Positions 61,809 to 64,000 of a DNA stretch of 64,000 nucleotides are shown piece after piece. The first letter of the stretch is position 1; each line of letters starts with the position of its first letter. Both the position numbers and the translations under genes were made by a program. This DNA is from an uncultured Synechococcus sp. GTDB lineage: Bacteria; Cyanobacteriota; Cyanobacteriia; PCC-6307; Cyanobiaceae. The notes beneath the pieces were generated by a model that was given only the letters and a program-made list of their open reading frames with translations, was not told the DNA's origin and ran no database searches. The DNA lies in the NCBI GenBank assembly GCA_937930135.1, contig CALGVO010000186.1:26446-90445 (forward strand), in the 5' to 3' direction.

Positions 61809-62702
61809 TCAGCCGTGGGCGTCGAACACCACCTTCGGCCTCAGGCTGCCGGGTTGCTCATGCAGTCCAAGGCCGAGCATCTGCCCGTCTGGATCAAGCA
61901 CCACCACCGGTCCCGCTGCGACCTCAGGATCCAGGCTCAGGCGCCGCCCGCAACGCCAGTCCTCCACTTCGGCTGCCGTGGTGATGCGCGTCGGTCGATC
62001 CTGGAGTGCCTGCTGGGGGGCGATCAGGGGAGGTGTCGCCGTGTCCTCGTCAAGGGGGAGGGGAACCGCCTGGTCGATGTGGAACCCCAGGGCCTGCAGC
62101 CGCCGCAGGCGTGCCAGGCAGCCGCCGCAGCCGAGTTGCTCACCCAGATCTCTGGCCAGAGCTCGGATGTAGGTGCCAGCGGAACAGTGCACCTCCAGCG
62201 CCAGCTCGCCGCAGTCGGGATCCCAGTTCAGGAGCGTCAGGCGATCGATGTGCACCTCCCGCGAGGGCAGGTCCATCGTTTCTCCGCGCCTGGCGCGGCT
62301 GTGGGCCCGCACGCCATCCACATGCACCGCCGACACCTGAGGGGGCCGCTGCTGGATCGTGCCGCGGAAGGCGTCCAGTGCCCGCTCCAGGTCGTCGCGG
62401 CTGAGTCGGGGCCAGGGGCGCTCCTCCAGCAGGTCACCCTCGAGGTCGTCGCTGCTGGTGCGGCGTCCAAGCTGAATCGAGCCCCTATAGGTCTTGGCGC
62501 CCGGCAGGTAGGGAAGCAATCGGGTGGCCGGCCCAACGGCGATCGGCAGGACGCCGGTCACGGCTGGATCCAGGGTGCCGCCGTGGCCGACCCGGCGGGT
62601 GCCGAGACAGCGGCGCAGGCGGGCGACGCAGGCATGGGACGTCAACCCCGCCGGCTTGTCGATCACCACGAAGCCGATCGGATTGACGCCCTCCCGATTC
62701 AC
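61809..62702 (-). CDS. truB: tRNA pseudouridine-55 synthase
   Basis: 297 residues. [20 protein letters not shown] is the family N-terminus, catalytic Asp45 lies in [18 protein letters not shown], and the C-terminal PUA-like part includes [15 protein letters not shown]. It isomerises U55 in the T-arm of tRNAs. Divergent from the methyltransferase at 62783. Confidence 0.95.
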   Translation of the reverse strand: MNREGVNPIGFVVIDKPAGLTSHACVARLRRCLGTRRVGHGGTLDPAVTGVLPIAVGPATRLLPYLPGAKTYRGSIQLGRRTSSDDLEGDLLEERPWPRLSRDDLERALDAFRGTIQQRPPQVSAVHVDGVRAHSRARRGETMDLPSREVHIDRLTLLNWDPDCGELALEVHCSAGTYIRALARDLGEQLGCGGCLARLRRLQALGFHIDQAVPLPLDEDTATPPLIAPQQALQDRPTRITTAAEVEDWRCGRRLSLDPEVAAGPVVVLDPDGQMLGLGLHEQPGSLRPKVVFDAHG

Positions 62703-62782
62703 TGCCCCTCACGCTCCATCCGCCCAAGACTGTGGCACTCAGCACCGCCGCGTAGGTTGCTCCCACCTGATCGAAATCGGAC

Positions 62783-63535
62783 ATGCAGCAGGTCAGTCGG
62801 TCCGCCGCTCTCGATGTGGAGGCCTTTCTCGCCGATGGCTTTGACCTGCGCCGCCATCTCTCCCGCTTCCTCGATTGTTCCCTGATGGAGTTGGAGGCGC
62901 GCCTCCCCGTCGGAACGGACGATCTGGCGGCACTCCATCCCGGTGCGTTTCAGCCGGAGGACGCCACCGCGTTCTACGAAGATACGGTCGGGACCGGTCA
63001 TCTGCTCGAGCTGGCGGCCTGGCATCTGACCAGCGCCGACTACATCGCCGACACCCTGCGCCTGCAACAGCAGTTCGCCCGCGGCCATCTGCTCGACTTT
63101 GGTGGTGGGATCGGAACCCATGCCCTGGCCGCGGCAGCTCTGCCCCAGGTGGAGCATGTGTGGTTTGTGGATCTCAACCCCCACAACCGCCAATTCCTGC
63201 TGGCTCGTGCCGCAGCGCTCGGTCTGGAGGACCGCCTGTCGGTGCATCGCGATCTGGACAGCTGTCAGGGCCAGCGCTTCGACACGGTGGTGTGTCTCGA
63301 TGTGTTGGAGCACCTGCCCGACCCCTCAGCCCAGTTGCTGGAGTTTCATCGCTGTCTGGCTGCCGATGGCACCGCCTTGCTCAATTGGTATTTCTTCAAG
63401 GGGCACAACGGTGAGTACCCCTTTCACTTCGATGACCCTGCCTTGGTGGACCAGTTCTTTCGCACCTTGCAGGCCCACTTCCTGGAACGCTTCCATCCCT
63501 GGCTGATCACCACCCGGGCTTACCGTCCGCTCTGA
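62783..63535 (+). CDS. class I SAM-dependent methyltransferase
   Basis: 250 residues. Motif I HLLDFGGGIGTHALAAAAL, motif II WFVDLNPHNRQFLL, and VVCLDVLEHLPDPSAQLLEF mark a UbiE/Methyltransf_11/23-type fold. An N-terminal helical portion of about 90 residues precedes it (EAFLADGFDLRRHLSRFLDC). Substrate unknown. It is on its own between truB and rpmA. Confidence 0.8.
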   Translation: MQQVSRSAALDVEAFLADGFDLRRHLSRFLDCSLMELEARLPVGTDDLAALHPGAFQPEDATAFYEDTVGTGHLLELAAWHLTSADYIADTLRLQQQFARGHLLDFGGGIGTHALAAAALPQVEHVWFVDLNPHNRQFLLARAAALGLEDRLSVHRDLDSCQGQRFDTVVCLDVLEHLPDPSAQLLEFHRCLAADGTALLNWYFFKGHNGEYPFHFDDPALVDQFFRTLQAHFLERFHPWLITTRAYRPL

Positions 63536-63571
63536 TCGAGACCAGAAGGGTGGGCCATCTCCTCCATGAAC

Positions 63572-63602
63572 AAAGCCCCAGAACCGTGTTGGTCCTGGGG
63601 CT
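63572..63602 (-). terminator. probable terminator of rplU-rpmA
   Basis: AGCCCCAGAACC (63574-63585) and GGTCCTGGGGCT (63591-63602) pair at 11 of 12 positions around a 5-base loop. On the minus strand a short T run (TTTG) follows. It lies 48 bases past the rpmA stop. It could also serve the convergent methyltransferase gene. Confidence 0.75.
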
Positions 63603-63649
63603 CACCGTGTTGGGAGTGTTGATGATGTTGCGTCAGGCCACCGGTGGTT

Positions 63650-63916
63650 TCAGCTGGCGGTCGCCACGCTGATGCGCTTGCGATTGCGTAAGCCGCGGCG
63701 GATGGTTTCGAAGGTCACCACACCATCGGCGAGGGCGAAGAGGGTGTCGTCCTTGCCCTGGCCCACATTGAGACCGGGAAGCACCGAGGTGCCGCGCTGA
63801 CGGATCAGAATGGAACCTGCGGTGACCGTTTCGCCGCCGTAGGCCTTCACGCCTAGGCGTTTGGCGTTGGAATCGCGGCCGTTGCGTGTGGAGCCTGTGC
63901 CTTTCTTGTGAGCCAT
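63650..63916 (-). CDS. rpmA: 50S ribosomal protein L27
   Basis: 88 residues starting [20 protein letters not shown], with [20 protein letters not shown], the classic L27 sequence. The N-terminal tail reaches the peptidyl transferase centre. The N-terminal extension removed by protease in Firmicutes is absent. It follows rplU by 39 bases. Confidence 0.98.
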   Translation of the reverse strand: MAHKKGTGSTRNGRDSNAKRLGVKAYGGETVTAGSILIRQRGTSVLPGLNVGQGKDDTLFALADGVVTFETIRRGLRNRKRISVATAS

Positions 63917-63955
63917 GGGGTGGGAGAGCGGTGGGGTGGTGTATGGGGCTGACGA

Positions 63956-64000
63956 TCAGCTGATGGCCTTGCCGCCCACGGAGATGGACTCAACCATCAC
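63956..64000 (-). CDS. rplU: 50S ribosomal protein L21, C-terminal end only
   Basis: Fourteen codons and a TGA are visible: VMVESISVGGKAIS. This resembles the C-terminus of cyanobacterial L21, and the position upstream of rpmA is the universal rplU-rpmA order. The rest lies beyond the window. Confidence 0.85.
   Translation of the reverse strand: MMVESISVGGKAIS

Overview
The window looks like ordinary core chromosome of a high-GC, unicellular marine-type picocyanobacterium (Synechococcus/Cyanobium lineage). The evidence is an allophycocyanin core cluster (apcE-apcA-apcB-apcC), cyanobacterial F-type ATP synthase genes including a b' subunit and split into two loci, psbV and petF, the ferredoxin-thioredoxin reductase variable chain, PSRP-3, PII, a photosystem II S4-domain protein and many small cyanobacterium-specific proteins. 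I see no insertion sequence, prophage, integrase, CRISPR array or toxin-antitoxin module. Base composition and gene packing look even throughout. Assignments rest on reading translated motifs, not on database searches.

Layout. 1-2.1 kb: a minus-strand biotin operon bioF-bioK-bioC, cut by the left edge. 2.1-5.8 kb: a BASS-family carrier and a large Ski2-like helicase. 5.8-8.7 kb: purB, an uncatalogued 33-residue membrane peptide and fumC, on the minus strand. 8.7-11.5 kb: tlyA, glnB (PII), small proteins and queF. 11.5-14.7 kb: a minus-strand cluster ftsW-ccdA-ccs1 (cell division and cytochrome c maturation). 14.8-19.5 kb: the phycobilisome core cluster. 19.6-26.6 kb: a methyltransferase followed by the ATP synthase operon (a, c, b', b, delta, alpha, gamma) with a structured leader before atpE. 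26.7-29.1 kb: a 2OG-Fe(II) oxygenase-like protein, a second ferredoxin and a DUF3326 protein. 29.1-34.9 kb: a tightly coupled minus-strand run, CNNM transporter-GTPase-nadD-nadE, followed by ald. 35-37.9 kb: pepP, a HAD hydrolase and PSRP-3. 38-40 kb: the second ATP synthase locus (beta, epsilon). 40.1-42.3 kb: groES-groEL behind a CIRCE operator. 42.4-48.8 kb: secG-gpmI, pyrR, ftrV, an Hsp70-like protein, rpoZ and DUF1818. 48.8-49.1 kb: a non-coding stretch with a cluster of DnaA-box-like sites. 49-53.5 kb: membrane and EVE-domain proteins, murD, tRNA-Val and an S4-domain protein. 53.6-57.7 kb: serA, prmA, petF, an orphan protein and psbV. 57.8-64 kb: rnz, a SpoIID-like protein, nagB-like, yebC, truB, a methyltransferase, rpmA and the end of rplU.

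Together these genes supply light harvesting and electron transport (Apc proteins, PsbV, PetF, FTR), ATP synthesis, nitrogen status sensing (PII), cofactor synthesis (biotin, NAD, queuosine) and housekeeping. I found no convincing new multi-gene system. The items most worth checking are small: the 33-residue ORF between purB and fumC, the DnaA-box cluster at 48.8-49.06 kb, the branched RNA structure before atpE, the Phe at position 51 of PII, and two genes (ccdA and a HAD hydrolase) that lack a usable canonical start codon at the place their conserved N-termini require.
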